DNA of 64,000 nt, taken from assembly GCA_021904315.1 (NCBI GenBank), contig CM038923.1, forward strand, positions 19,288,038 through 19,352,037, written 5' to 3'. The notes beneath the pieces were generated by a model, which saw only the letters and a program-made list of their open reading frames with translations, ran no database searches and was not told the origin of the DNA. Of this stretch, positions 24,298-36,424 are shown one piece after another. This stretch comes from Sphagnum magellanicum. Lineage: Eukaryota; Streptophyta; Sphagnopsida; Sphagnales; Sphagnaceae. The position numbers were made by a program, and so were the translations under genes. How positions within the stretch are numbered: the first letter of the stretch is position 1; every line of letters begins with the position of its first letter.

Positions 24298-27200
24298 CTG
24301 CATAGCATTATGTGCACACCCTTCCAAGAAAAACCTTCAACCAATAATTATGCACAGAACACTATGAAAGGCTCAAAGAAAAATGCATTACAATATGACC
24401 AGCAAAAGGAGATTGTTATGTCAACAAGGGAGACATGAGGCCCATATGGCAACCTGTGCTTGGAAGCTAATGTAACTAGGTGTTGGTACCTGTGGGCGTG
24501 CATGTGCCTTTTCAGATATAACAGTCAATATGCCCCCACGCAATGATCACTGGTTGAGATGATAGGAGTTGCGCCATGGACTGGACATTGTGCCATCGGT
24601 AGGTTGGAACCTTATTAAATGTTGTAAGTTTCGGCAACACCACTATGGTCTCTTCATGTACACTGGTTGCTATTATCGCCAACTCATCCTGGACCATTTT
24701 TGCTCAAGCCTCCATGTCATTACCATCACACCCATAAGCTGTAGGGTGGTGAATGGCCCCATCCATCTCTCTTCAACTATCTAAACTAAGTACAAATATA
24801 TACCTCTCACAAAGGCTACTTGAAGGCAACCTGAAGATTGCTATCATAATTGCTCATTTCTTTTCCTCACTTACAACAATAAGACCAAATAAAAGAGCAC
24901 ATGGTCTAATATTTGCAACATCAACCAACCCTTTGTAAACCCTTGTGATCAATAACAAAACTAACTTTGGAAGCACAATAGTGTAAAAGCCCAATCATAA
25001 ACAACGATGGCAAGGCGCTGTTGCAAACATGAACCCTAATTTGCAAAACTTATTACCTCATTTGCAAAAACTAAGGCAAGGTAAATGATGTGGGCAATTA
25101 CATAGCGACCACAAGCAAAAAATGTTGGGTAGGTAAGTCTTTTGTCGATATATGATAGCATGGGTAAATGGTAGATGGAACGGGCCAAGGTGAATGGACC
25201 CATTGGGATCTTGCTGAAAACTTTGAAACCCATTTAAATTGCTTATAAATGTTTTAAATACCTATATATATCATCTCTAAAAACTAATACATGGTCCCTG
25301 AGTGCAAATCCATAGCTTTTGGGCAGTGTTATGTTCTATGGCAAGAATTCGTCATTTTGCAAAAAAGAAATGTCTCCAACTATATGGTCACTTTGCCACT
25401 TTTGAAAAAAAATGTAGGGCAATGGACACATTTCAAGGAAAAATAATATGGATTCATTGACATTTTTGGAGAAGTTGGGCTGATTTTTAGCTTCCTTATT
25501 TTAAATTGTTATATTTAGCTCAAAGGTTATAGAGATTCGCCTACATGTAGTAAGATTTATGATTTTTTATACTATTTATTTTGTAGACAGATTTGGCCAA
25601 ATCTTGTTGTGGCTAAACGCCACTTTGGTGCAACATGAAAGAACTGAAAAAATAAACACTATTTTTCGGGCCCTATATGGCCATTTAAATGGGTTCAAGG
25701 GTTTTTGTCATTATCCCAATGTGGGGGTCAATTCGCCCAGTTGAACGAACGTACGCTTCAACTAGTGTAATACCTTTGTTGGTTTGGCACCAAGGTGCCT
25801 AAGAATTTTTATTTATTTTTCAATGAAGTTCAACACTAAAATTATTATTTTTTCATAATTAGGCAATTTAGTTTTATTTTTCTAAAAACTAATAATCAAA
25901 TGTGTATGATATATAGGTAGGTAGTAGAGTCTAGTACAATTTTTATTTATTTATTTCTTTGGCACTTCCTTTTCAATTTCCAAAGTTTAGGCAGCATAGC
26001 AAGCAAAATATTTTCATAATTAATTAGATATCATCAAAATTAATTAAGTAGTGCCTAATCACCCAAGGTATTATGGTATCCTATATGGGGGCATTTAAAA
26101 ACGTAGTTGAATGTGCACCCTTTTAAATGCCCCATTTAATGTTTGTAAATGATTCAACTTTACCATGGTTCTAGTTTCTACATGATGGGCTAGTACATAT
26201 TTGAGGTTTAGGTGAGTGGGCAGTCAGGACTTAGCTATAGATTGTTCATAATTTATTTATTTTTAAATTGCAAATAGACGTAATAATACTTTTTGATGGA
26301 ATTGGAAAATAAAACCAAGGATGCAATTAAGAAATATAGGAAGGGAATAAATAACATGCCATCAGCAAATTGAGGGAATGACACTTGGAAGTCATGTAAC
26401 TTTTGACCCAACAACAAAACCTATCAGTTAGGTGTTGCTTTGTGAGAAAAGATGTTGAATGTTTGGTGAATGCCATTGATGAAACCAAGGGGTGTGTCAC
26501 ACTGTGGCCTTGCTATTTACATTTAAAAACATTTTAAGGCAAAGAAAAATTATGGATTTTGGCCCCTAGGTAGTAAGTCTGTTTTATACAAGGATTTTTG
26601 AAAGATGATATTTTGGCTTGTGCCGGTACCAGGTCTCACATGGTATCCAATATTATTACACAACACTCAAGACCTTCTCATTGGCCCTCCTCAACAAGGC
26701 TATGGTGTCCTACACCGTATGGCATGCAAGTGGGGGTCGAAGTCATCATCATCATCCAATTAATGGGTTGGGGAGATCCACACACCTTCTATTCACTTAG
26801 GTGATAAGAGGCTTCACATTTGAAACCTTCAAGGCCATTTTGCCCTTCTAGTGAATGGGGAAAAGTTGTGGGAACTATTAGAAGTGAAATGCAACTTTTT
26901 ATTTCTAACTTTCAATAGAACTTCACTTGGGTGATAAGGAGGTGCATGCCATTAGTTTATTGGCCCATACTTGCTAGGCAATTGCTAGGCAAGGATATTA
27001 TGACAAGACCATTATATAGTATACTAGCTTGAATGTACTTTAGCCACTATGTAGTAGGATGTATGTTTGGAGTCTTACAAATCAAACTTTGACAAATGTA
27101 AGGTCAGATTTCACACACCTGACTTGAATGAAAATATGTAATTTAATTTTACATAAATATTCATCCATTGCAAGTAAAATAATCGATTGAACATCAATCA

Positions 27201-27814
27201 CATGAAAAAAATAATTTTTAGTAATGTTATGTGAATTTTTTCATAATGTTAATTAATAAAACTATACATGGTAGGGCCACTATGTGAAACACACCTCGTT
27301 GACATGTGTGCATGCATAACCTCACCCAAGTGTTTTTAACCCTATTTGTTTCCAGACAAGGGTTATAATATTAATGTAATAGGCTTATATAGGGGTTGTG
27401 GAATAGGCTTGTGTTTAGTTGTGAAAAAAACCCTATATGGCCAATGAAATTGTTTGAATATGAGCCTTTAATTGTTTTAAGGAATTAACTTGAGCAAAGT
27501 GGTAGTTAAATGTTGTAATAGCCTTATAGGTTTGTGTCTAAATGCAAAGAAATATGATTTGGCCAATGGGATTGTTCAAATCATGCCTTTAATTGTTTTG
27601 AAAAGTAGCCTTGATGAATATGTGTGTGTATGTTGCAAGCAATGTTTTTTTAATGATGCATTTTCACCAAAATTTGACATGAAAAATATGGTTTCAAGTT
27701 TTGACTTATACATAGGATTTTACATGGAAGAAATGGCCCTAATTTTCACCAAATTGTAAGGGAAAAAATCCAAACAGTAAAATTTTAGATTTGGGATATT
27801 GCAGTTTGAATTTA
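24298..27814. other. No assignable gene
   Basis: The sequence just right of the FHA exons (to about 24.7 kb) could contain its 5' exon or promoter; a minus-strand frame at 24512-24697 is a weak candidate. Beyond that the DNA is AT-rich with short frames only. No paired terminal repeats or domain motifs were found. Confidence 0.4.
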
Positions 27815-27915
27815 GCTACCTACTATATATGAAAGTCTTTTATTCTTGACTACGAACTGCAATTAAGAACAATCTGTACTCAAGAATAAAAGACTTTCAC
27901 ATCTCATAGGTAGGT
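27815..27915. repeat. Short hairpin, 20-bp perfect stem within longer arms
   Basis: The arm at 27830-27849 is the exact reverse complement of 27880-27899, leaving a 30-nt loop. Pairing continues outward imperfectly to the CTACCTA/TAGGTAG ends, for total arms of about 35 bp. It lies in AT-rich DNA with no flanking gene. It could be a foldback MITE or a microRNA-like precursor; I see no target duplication that decides. Confidence 0.8.
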
Positions 27916-30161
27916 AGATTTTGCTACATTATTTTCTAGATGTTTGCCACCTGGGAGCGAGTCCGTACATTGTCCATGATCCCAACAATAACCCATTAAC
28001 CTAGGGCCACTTTAGACAAGGGTCCAAGGTTCAGGGTGCAACAAAATTGAGCATTCCTATTGATTGAAAGCCATAACTTGGACGAAAAGGCTTTACATGA
28101 AAGTTGAAAACCCAAAAAAAAAGGCAAATTCAAGCTAAACCTACATGGGACCTGTTTTAGAGCCAAAATCAATTGGTTCAAACCAAAGAATAGAGCTAAA
28201 AGGAGAGAATAATATGAAGAACCAATATGCAATTTAAGGTCTAAGGCAAGGTCGCATTCAAGGGTTTATTTTGCTTTAAATGGATCCAAATTGATTGTAG
28301 CAAAATTGGACCCTTGACCCTAGTCAAAGTGAGCTTTAATTAGCTTTAGTTCTCTCCTTTGGATTTCTTTAGTGTTTTTTTTAGTGGTTTTGATTTTTGA
28401 ATATCGTGATGGTTTTGGTGACTATGACCTATTAATTTTATTTGTAAATGATTCTGATTTTTAGTCTTGTCCTCTTTTGATTATGTTTTGCCTATTGTGG
28501 TGGCCCATTGTCAGGTTGCCATTCAACATGACCTTCTAATGTACTTTTTGGTTGTTATGTGATGGCCCCAATGGTCCCTTGCCTCTTTCCTCTTTGTGGT
28601 ATCCTCTAGAGAGGGCCTTAATTAGTAATGAACGTTACTATGTTCCTAAATCATTGACCCACGCATTAGTCCAAGCCAAAAATGCTGATCAAAAGTTTTG
28701 TAAATAGGAATTTCATGTAATAAATGGGAAGGTTCAGCATGCATTCATAATGGGCCTTGTTTTTCCTTTTGGAGGTAGGATGTTGGGGAATACATTTGTT
28801 TGTATTTTGCAACTTGGGGTCCAAAGAGGTGTTTCCATTGGGGGATGCTCAATGCTAAAAAAAATTTGTTAATGGGCCAATGAATGTGGCTCTTTAAAAG
28901 TCTAAAGAAAAGTTATGAGCACACACATGAACTATTTAATATGAATCACATTATATCACACTATATCTTAGTGATTCCTTTTTCAATTTGTTGTTGTAGT
29001 GCATTTGCCTAGCATTCCAAGAAGGCCTTAGCAAAATAATTGGCAGGAAGAAATATAAGGCTAGTATTTGACGACCTGCAAGTCCCCAGGAGCAGGGGTT
29101 TTCCCCATAAAATTAGGATTTTGCCAAGGTGGCGATCCTCCATATGACCATCTAGCAAAAATGGCAACCATCCATACAAATATTTACCTTATCAGGACTT
29201 TCAAAACTGTAAGTAACATTGTGTATATTTTTGCTTTGAAGAAACCAATTGTACATTGCTAGAGTTTTTCTATTCTATTCTTTTGCTGTTTAGCTAACCA
29301 AGGTCCCAAAAAAATAATTTATTGTATTTTTCAATATAAATTTTGCACAAAAGAAACATCAATGGGGATTAGCCTTTTCTTTATTGGTGAAGTAGGAAAT
29401 TAACATTAAAAATGTGAAAATGATGTGTATTCTGAAAGATTGAATCACTAGAAATAATCCCCCAAATTATTCTTTCTCAGATTCCTACATTTGGTTTTCA
29501 ATTAATAGCCAGAATTGTAGAAAGGTGATTAAAGACATGTGCTTTATATCTGGTCTATAGCTAGTTTGGTGACATCTTCCTAAGGAAGGTACCCACATTT
29601 TCTACATGTTCCAATGGATAATCACCACCTTGGTTAAATTAACAATATCCCAAAAAGAATAGTGATGTAATATCAGGAAAGGATCATTGAACCAAATCTA
29701 CATGTTTAGCGGCTCGAGGGCGACGACAAGCAGTAAGTGCTTGATAATCATTCAAGGTCAGTGATCATGGCGGCATGGGTTGAAAGGCATTTTTCAAAAC
29801 ATGCAATTCGTTGTGCAAAAAACTTCGAATCATGCCCGCATGTTCTCACCGCAATCACAAGACAACCTAAACCCAAACTACCTACATCACCCAGCAAATT
29901 GCTTTGCAAGGGCAATATTTTGCACCTTCGTGTGTTTGGATAGGAATTGTGTTTGGAACGATGGGATCGGTGGGTGCAAATAAGAATCGTGTAAACAATG
30001 AAATTGCAACTAGAAGCCCAAGGTATGAACGACGTGGCAGGATTCTGTTCAGAAGCCCAGAGTATTAGCAACATGGTGAGACTGTGATTAGAAGCTGAAC
30101 GTATGGGGAAAGGTTGCAACGACGGGTAGTGTTATGCACAAATCAACAAAGTTCACAAGCT
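27916..30161. other. No assignable gene
   Basis: AT-rich DNA with short frames on both strands. The minus-strand frame at 29748-30119 has no recognisable domain. A CACTAGAAA string at 29446 was considered as a CACTA terminus and not accepted, because its flank does not match any partner end. Confidence 0.4.
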
Positions 30162-30761
30162 ATGAGTCGACGCATCCATGGTTTAGAAGCACGTGTTTCT
30201 AAAATGGAAGGCAAATTGTGTGCCCTTTGTTTGGAGCTAAAGCAGGTCCAACAAATTTTAATTATAGACACAAATAAGTTTTCCCCATACATGCCAAATG
30301 TCTCACATCATGTAGAAGTGGAGGCCGAGGAACATCAAAGTCTGGAGGACCCACTAGCGGAGATGGTGAAGATCTTGGTGCCCAGCTGTGCTCATTTGTC
30401 TCCTAATTCATTAGTAGACCTTATGGTCAAACTAAGGCTTCAAGGGCAAGTCCCAGCTATACACAAGCCCCTTCAATCGTTCGTTGTCCAGACATTAGTG
30501 AAATCTTTGAAAGCACCATCACGCAAGAAACGTGTATTGTTTGGGGAGCTAGTTCCCAATACATTAGCTCGGAAAGGAATTTCGAATGTAGCCCCAAGCC
30601 GGTTGGCTGTGGTTGTGGCCGATGGGCAACAATTAGCGATGGAAATTAGATCGTTGGAACGGGACAAACATACCCAAGTGGTTGAATGGCAAGCAAGCAA
30701 GCAAGTTATCACTCAAATGCTCCCTGAATATGACACTCAAATTCTGACTCAAATCGATTAA
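30162..30761 (+). CDS. Orphan ORF with N-terminal coiled coil
   Basis: An uninterrupted 199-codon frame from the ATG at 30162 to TAA, one of the longer clean frames in the window. An upstream TTG at 30114 keeps the same frame. The first 50 residues are heptad-like (LEARVSKMEGKLCALCLELK), followed by a Leu/Lys/Arg-rich segment (APSRKKRVLFGELVP) and a polar C terminus. I recognise no family. It lies in repeat-rich DNA about 5 kb before a Transposase_24-like ORF on the same strand, so it may be an accessory ORF of a CACTA element. Codon pattern and neighbours do not prove expression. Confidence 0.35.
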   Translation: MSRRIHGLEARVSKMEGKLCALCLELKQVQQILIIDTNKFSPYMPNVSHHVEVEAEEHQSLEDPLAEMVKILVPSCAHLSPNSLVDLMVKLRLQGQVPAIHKPLQSFVVQTLVKSLKAPSRKKRVLFGELVPNTLARKGISNVAPSRLAVVVADGQQLAMEIRSLERDKHTQVVEWQASKQVITQMLPEYDTQILTQID

Positions 30762-32351
30762 TTGTGGTTGTTCCTTCCAGGGTTTCACAGATTGTGCAGT
30801 GAGACTACGAGGTGAGTATGTATGAATTGGGAACAATGGTTTTGTAAAGGAGTCATGCCGCATTGCCTCAACTATTCGGTAGATTTTGCATGTCTATAGA
30901 GGTTGAGTAGATAATTTTGACATTGTTCTTAGTTCAACTCTATGTGGTCCAACAATTGTTATGTAAGTGTTGGGCTACTATTCGTGACATTATTTAAGGT
31001 GGTTGGGTGCCCTTTTTTGGTTCCTTCATTAGGTATCCTTTGGTTCTGCTTCATTGTCACCTTCCTTGGGGGCTATGGCAATTTTTTCCCATTGTGCATG
31101 ATATGTGCAAATGTCTATAAGTTTAAACAAGGAAACCTAGCATTGTAGTTTGACAAATGAAAACAAAGGCCACAATTGAATTCTAATTTCAGGAAGTGCA
31201 TCATACATGGGCCAGACATAGGCTGGTATATGAATATAATAAACATACAGTTCTAGCTTACCAGCAATCGATTGGACGCGACGACAACAGTGGTTCCTTA
31301 TACTACTACGGCCTTACTACAACTAAAATCTATGAAACCTTACACTGATGTGCTTCAACAATTTCAAAACTAGGTCCCAGACAATTTGTTTACCAACTTC
31401 CAATTTGAAGGCCATGAGTCATAAGGATTTTTATAAGTTCACCACTAATTAGTTAATGGGTGAACGTTCAATATAGCGAGAATGTCTTTGACCGTAACAC
31501 AAGGCTAGACTGACAAAGCGTTTGCCACCTGCAAGAATGGAGTAGGTATGGATTTGAATCCATACCTGCAAGCAAGAGATCAACGAGTTACTGAGGTCTT
31601 GTTGCATGTGGAAGAATTAGGCCTGAAACAAGCCGCCTCCGCATTGTAAGTTCCGCCTAATTACCAAGCCTGCTAGATGTCTGCGTGCTACGAAGAGCCT
31701 CATTCCAACAAGCTCAATAAATCTAGGATTCTAAATATGAGGGTGGGCCAAGCTCTGCGATGAGCCGCGAAGAGGTTTTTGCATCTTGTCGAGTGGGTAG
31801 GACTTATAGTGTAATTAATTCATATGTTTGGACATTTGACAGATGTTCGGCCCATCGAAGCATCCCTAATCACATGCTTAGAACTTGAACCCTAGCCTAA
31901 CTAGTACATGCACTTGTTTTGTTGAATGTTTGCAATCCAATGTAGGCGAGAGTTTATGAGTGCACAAGCGAGGCATACGAAGAAGCCCAGACGACGCATT
32001 GAAAAACAAGCCTACAATCCACTCCCCTACCGAAAGAGCATGCACATTGCAACAACTCCGCGTCGTAGTATGGCAGAAGCAACGTGCTCGTTAATGGAAG
32101 GGTCCAGAGGCAAACGTGACACGTCCAATAGCAGTTCGGACAACCCAAGCAGTGAGTCCAATCGAACAAACAACAAGGTGCGTATACAAACATTAGTTGG
32201 CGATGCTCAAGTTGCATCATCAACAGCAAAGAAGATGCCCAAGTTGATTCAAAGTAAACGGACGCCTATTAAGTCACCAGAACAGTTGGATCCCCACATA
32301 AACCATGTCATTGTGTTTCCTAAATGGATTTCCAAAATAGGTGTAGCATAA
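30762..32351 (+). other. Repeat-like stretch with a basic ORF
   Basis: The plus-strand frame at 31926-32351 (141 codons) is rich in Arg, Lys and Ser (TKKPRRRIEKQAYNPLPYRK) and looks disordered; no domain is visible. A 10-bp perfect-arm palindrome with a 2-nt centre lies at about 31547-31568. The rest has no gene. Because nearby ORFs at 30162 and 35187 point the same way, this may be part of the same decayed transposon. Confidence 0.3.
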
Positions 32352-32528
32352 TCGAATCCCAATGTAAGTATTTCCTTGATTGTTCTTAGTTTTTCCCTGT
32401 TCTTTTCCCTTTCTGTCTTTCTTTGTTTCTTTGTTTAGTCTTTGTTGCGGGGTCTATTGCTAGCCAATAGTATGGCTGAATTTTCCCATTACTTCCAGAT
32501 CTGCAGCAAAAATTCAGTTCATAAAATG

Positions 32529-32720
32529 GTGCTTGTCACCGGCCTTTACCCACTGCAGGGAGCTAATAAAGTCAATGGTGTGTGTGTGTTTTTTTATCTC
32601 CCCTTGTTTGGTTATGTATGTGGCTTCATGAGGAAGTACTATCCTTGTTGTTTCTTCTTCATTGTGCTTGTCACCGGCCTTTACCCATTGTAAGGAGCTA
32701 ATGAAGTCAGTGGGGAAGTT
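32529..32720. repeat. Two direct copies of a ~50-bp sequence
   Basis: The stretch at 32529-32577 (from 'gtgcttgtcaccggcc') is repeated at 32664-32712 with few changes, a period of 135 bp. Its 3' part (gctgatgaagtcagtgggga-like) recurs at 61768-61793, so it belongs to a dispersed family. It has no coding content. It could be a piece of an LTR or non-coding transposon. Confidence 0.6.
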
Positions 32721-32773
32721 ATGATAGTTAATTCCCTATCATACATACTACTAGGGTACATAAAGCTTCTGCA

Positions 32774-34131
32774 ATGTTGTGGAGAAAGGGCAGCAAGCCT
32801 TCATTTGCTCATCTTAATAACAAAGTTTGGGTTCCTGTCAACGTTTTTCCTAATGTTGCTGTAAGTTTACCTTCTCCTTCTTTGCCAATTTCTAAGGAGA
32901 CCGGTTTTCCTTCTAATGATGTGCAACCAAATCATAGTGGGGTCCCTCACCTTTCTCCTCATAGAATTTTTGGCTATAGAGATTACAAAAGAAGGCTGGT
33001 TTTCCTTTCTTCTTTTATGTTTCAAGGTAAGTTTTCTATTGTTTTTCTCTCTAAGTATAAGACCAAGAATGTGGTTCGTATGCTTTTGTTGTTGTCTGAG
33101 TTTTCTCCTTTTGTTCTCGGTCTTGACGTTGGCCATGCTTTTCAACTGTCTAAATTCTGAACAATTTTATTAAGAGAAACGTTCCTTGGTCTTTCTCGTC
33201 AAGTGCTTCTTTCCTAGGCAGAGATCTCATTATCTCTGTTTTTGTTTCTTCTCGTATGGATGGTTTGAATTTTTCTTCCATTTTAAACCTTCCTTCTGTG
33301 TTAGATTGTCTTCCTCCTTTTGTTATAAAGTTTTGGTCCCCTCCCTTAGTTGCTTGGAAATATTTCAAAACCTTTGGTCAAGAGTTTTTCAACTATGGGG
33401 CGTTGGAAAACAAACCCCAAGATAAGAAAATCCCAGATGCAAGGGGTGGTGAACACTTTTTTGGAAAAGAATTGTAAACATGAATTGATTTGGAAATAGC
33501 AAATCACTCATAATGTTTGTATTCTGGATGCAGATTTAAGAAATGAAACTGTTGTTTGCAAGTTTGTTTTTTTTTACTACCTACTTTGCTATTTTTTTAG
33601 TGGAAAAACTAACTTTGCAAGTGGAGGAAAATTCAAAGCCAGAGTGCAGAAACACTCCAACAACAGAAGGAGAGAGATATATATATATATCTTGCTCTCT
33701 CTCTCGCAATCTTGTCCTCAAATTGTGAATTCTTCAACTTTCTTTTTCTTATTTCTTTAGTCTTTTAACCTAATATCAGAATGTAGTGAATTGCACTGGA
33801 AAACGAAGAATGTGGTGTTGTGAAAAGATCTATTCGTGTTTCTCAAGTTAATAAAATTATTCACTCGGGTTGTGCTTGTTTTTGTTTCCCTAGTTTTGTT
33901 GATTCCCATCATGGTCATGTTATTTCTACTAACCTTAATATCCTTTCAAGGCCCAACCTAATTGAGCTCTTTTCTAGAGGCACTAAGTTCAGAAGTGGCT
34001 TCTTGTCTATGTTGTCTATTGAAGAAGCTATTGATAAAGTTCTTAAGAAGTTTGTCAACAAGCAAGAAAAGCTTCTAGGAGTTCAAGGGATTTTAAGTGA
34101 ATGGAAGGCCAAAGTTCTTTTGTTTGTTTAG
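32774..34131 (+). pseudogene. Decayed retroelement-like ORFs
   Basis: Plus-strand frames at 32774-33160, 33256-33474 and 33820-34131 appear to be pieces of one protein. The second contains VLDCLPPFVIKFWSPPLVAW followed by FFNYGAL. The third contains SHHGHVISTNLNILSRPNLI followed by ELFSRGTKFR. This order (a proline-rich block, 'FNY', then H-G-H-V-x-T-x-x-L and a G-x-K-F-R motif) resembles the N-terminal region of a family of reverse-transcriptase elements that I recall from animals and seed-free plants. I see no reverse transcriptase catalytic motif here. Frameshifts separate the pieces. Confidence 0.35.
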
Positions 34132-35186
34132 AAGAGGACTCGTGCTTCCTAAATAAATAATCTTGGACTCCCCAGCAAATTGTGTGGAGCTGGCCCTTGG
34201 AGAGTATTTGTTGCCACAACCTTGTCAGCCACATGAAGAAATAATATGGAGTATTTGATTGTTTTCCTAACTAAGTTGTAGTGTTGACCTAAAGATCTGC
34301 TCCAATTCTTTTAGCACATAATTAGAGGGCACCTTACCCAGCATATTTTGTCCTCCTCTGTTTGCAGGACATTGTGAAAATCAGAATGGCCACTCTAGTT
34401 GTCATGATTCCTAAAAAATGCCCACACTTTCTTTGTTTTGTCTTGTGGTATCATGGGAAAAAAAACAATTGAAGCAGGTCTTTATGCTCATTAAAACCCT
34501 CAGTTATGGGCTTTACAAGAATTAGCCTTGTGTTTGGCTCCGTGTGGGCCCCTATTCTAGTAAATCCTTCGAGATCTGAAATTGATAAGGCTTCCCCACT
34601 TCTGTTGTAGTCTTTTGAATTATTCCCACTAGCATGTATGTGGGGTTGGTGAAGGCAGAAAGGCACATCAAAGAGAGTTTGTAGCACTGGCCCATCACAA
34701 AACACTGAAGGGGCAGTGCGGGTAACTTACGTTCTTCACCCAATACAAGGCCTAGGCCCAGGATGTGATGGGCAACCTTGGAAGCCAACTTGTGGAGGGA
34801 TACAATGTGGTGCACAGTCTATGCCACATTCTGGGCATTGTGGACACACAAACCAACAATTAAGTTGGCAAGGATGCTAGGAAAATTGTTGTCAAGGTAT
34901 GTGCATCAATACCAACGCTGCCCAAAATTGTGTTGGGCATGGGAATTTGCACTGTGGGGGGTTGATGCAACCAACCAGTGGGGGTGGGAATGGGGTCTGT
35001 GAAACAAGTGCGCAAGGGTTTGCCAAGCACCAAGTTGCAGGCATTGCAACGAATGGTGGCATGCCACAGATGTAGGGAGTTGGGGTGGAGGAGCCTCTCT
35101 CCCCTTCACAGGCTGTAATAAGGGCATAATAACGGTCTTTAAAAAGGACCCTAGAGATTGAAATTACAGAGCGACGCCAAAAAGGT
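34132..35186. other. No assignable gene
   Basis: Mixed-composition DNA with short frames on both strands. The final part (34.75-35.18 kb) probably belongs to the transposon that carries the Transposase_24-like ORF beginning at 35187, but no motif confirms this. Confidence 0.4.
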
Positions 35187-35702
35187 TTGCCACTTCATCA
35201 AGTGGAGGTGACAAAAAATGGAAAAATAGATGGGGCATGTGCTGGCAAGAATATATGGGATGACAAGATTTGGGGTTTTGCACCATGCCACCTCAACATG
35301 GCAATTGTGAAGGTGGGGGAGCAAAATGTTGTGGACATGGCTGAACTCCGCAGGGTAATGGACACTGAGTTTGAGTATCTTCATCATGAGTTGAGTGACC
35401 AGGGATTCAGAGACTATGTTAGACAATTCATGAAGTCTGAACGGTCTCGGCTAAAAAAACGGTGGATTATGCATGGGCACACAACGTGCCCTATGGGTGT
35501 GGAAACATCCCAGTGGGACACCCTTGTGGCATATTGGTCTGAACGTGCAACAAAGAAGAGGACTGACCAACTTACGGGTGCAAGAGGTGCAGTAATGAAG
35601 GTCAACAAATATGGACAGGGTGGAAAAGCAATGGCCGAACATAAATTGGTAACACATTGTCTTCAACCTACTATGTTCTGGGATGTTTGGTGCAATGGGT
35701 AG
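35187..35702 (+). pseudogene. Transposase_24-like ORF of a CACTA/En-Spm element
   Basis: A 171-codon frame. Its middle contains FRDYVRQFMKSERSRLKKRW, a basic His-rich step, then CPMGVETSQWDTLVAYWSER and a K-x-R-T-x-x-x-x-x-A-R segment followed by QGGKAMAEHKL. The W-x-x-L-x-x-Y-W-x-S core followed by a K/R-rich N/G-A-R segment and a G-x-K-x-x-A block is the pattern of the plant Transposase_24 domain, the second protein of many CACTA elements. The frame stops at PTMFWDVWCNG, where related proteins continue. The Ty3/gypsy element begins just after this point, so the ORF may have been cut by that insertion. Later pieces may lie at 44144-44972. Confidence 0.6.
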
Positions 35703-35708
35703 TTTGTG

Positions 35709-35770
35709 TTGCAATAGCTACAGACCTGTGCAGCTGTGCACAGGTCTATTAGCTGTAGACCTGTGCCTAA
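35709..35770. repeat. Compact direct and inverted repeat cluster
   Basis: The string AGACCTGTGCA is followed after GCTG by its exact reverse complement, and a third, direct copy (AGCTGTAGACCTGTGCC) follows at 35751-35767. The cluster lies at the boundary between the Transposase_24-like ORF and the LTR-like region, close to where the retroelement would have inserted. Confidence 0.75.
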
Positions 35771-35940
35771 AGTTTGTTGTGTTGCAAAAACTGGCATCCC
35801 ATCGAAGCCCATCTTTCTTTGAGATGTCATGCCCGTATGCATGGCCTCATGCATGATGGCTGGTTACGGGCATGCCCGTCATATCTTTTAGGGTTATTGT
35901 ATGGTTGTAAGGTTATGAATGTTCTTAAGTGACTATGCGC

Positions 35941-36395
35941 TATTAGGTTTAGGGTTTCAGCTTTTGGTGGCTGTATAAAAGGGTCAAGCCCTTCCCTTAT
36001 CCTTTAGTTTTTCTAGAATTCCTTTGTATGAGAGTTGCCTCCATAGTTCACTTGGATTTTCTAGATGCTCATGGTGGTTACTGCACGGCCACCATCTACA
36101 TACACCTTCACTACTTCTTTGCAATTTATTTTCAATTCTAGAAAAACTCTATTTCTTGTTGCTTCATGTTGAAAGTAAAAGATTTCTTGCACTTTTGAAG
36201 TTCTAGAGTTGTTACTACTGGTGTGGTGTTGTTGCTGCCAGAGGGAGCGCAAGGAGGGAGCGCAAGTTACTATTATTGTTACTAGGGGAGGGAGCTTTCG
36301 TGTTACGTTCAAGCCAACCAACAGAGTTGAGATCTTTGAACAGGTTTTAAAACTCCCCCTCCCTATTTCTTTCCATCTCTCTCCTGTGGCGACTT
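35941..36395 (+). repeat. LTR-like 5' end of the Ty3/gypsy element
   Basis: A TATAAAA box lies at 35974-35980, about 30 bp before a C/T-rich start-like stretch. The block from about 35978 to 36133 is repeated in inverted orientation at 43404-43560 with few mismatches, so it belongs to the element. A GGCGACTT string near 36390, just before the GC-rich leader, may be a worn primer-binding site; this is weak. The true 5' end of the LTR (upstream of 35941, perhaps near 35.7 kb) is not defined, and no same-strand 3' LTR was found in the window. Confidence 0.5.
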
Positions 36396-36424
36396 AGAAA
36401 TTTTAAAAAAAATAAAATAAATTA

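Noticed and set aside
29446-29462. CACTAGAAA string as the missing left end of the CACTA element ending at 47065
   Set aside because: The flanking 3 bp (AAT) does not match the ATT beyond 47065, and the sequence after the tip lacks the GCGACTA motifs.
31547-31568. Palindrome resembling a tRNA T-arm (ggatttgaatcc)
   Set aside because: No acceptor, D or anticodon arms can be folded around it.
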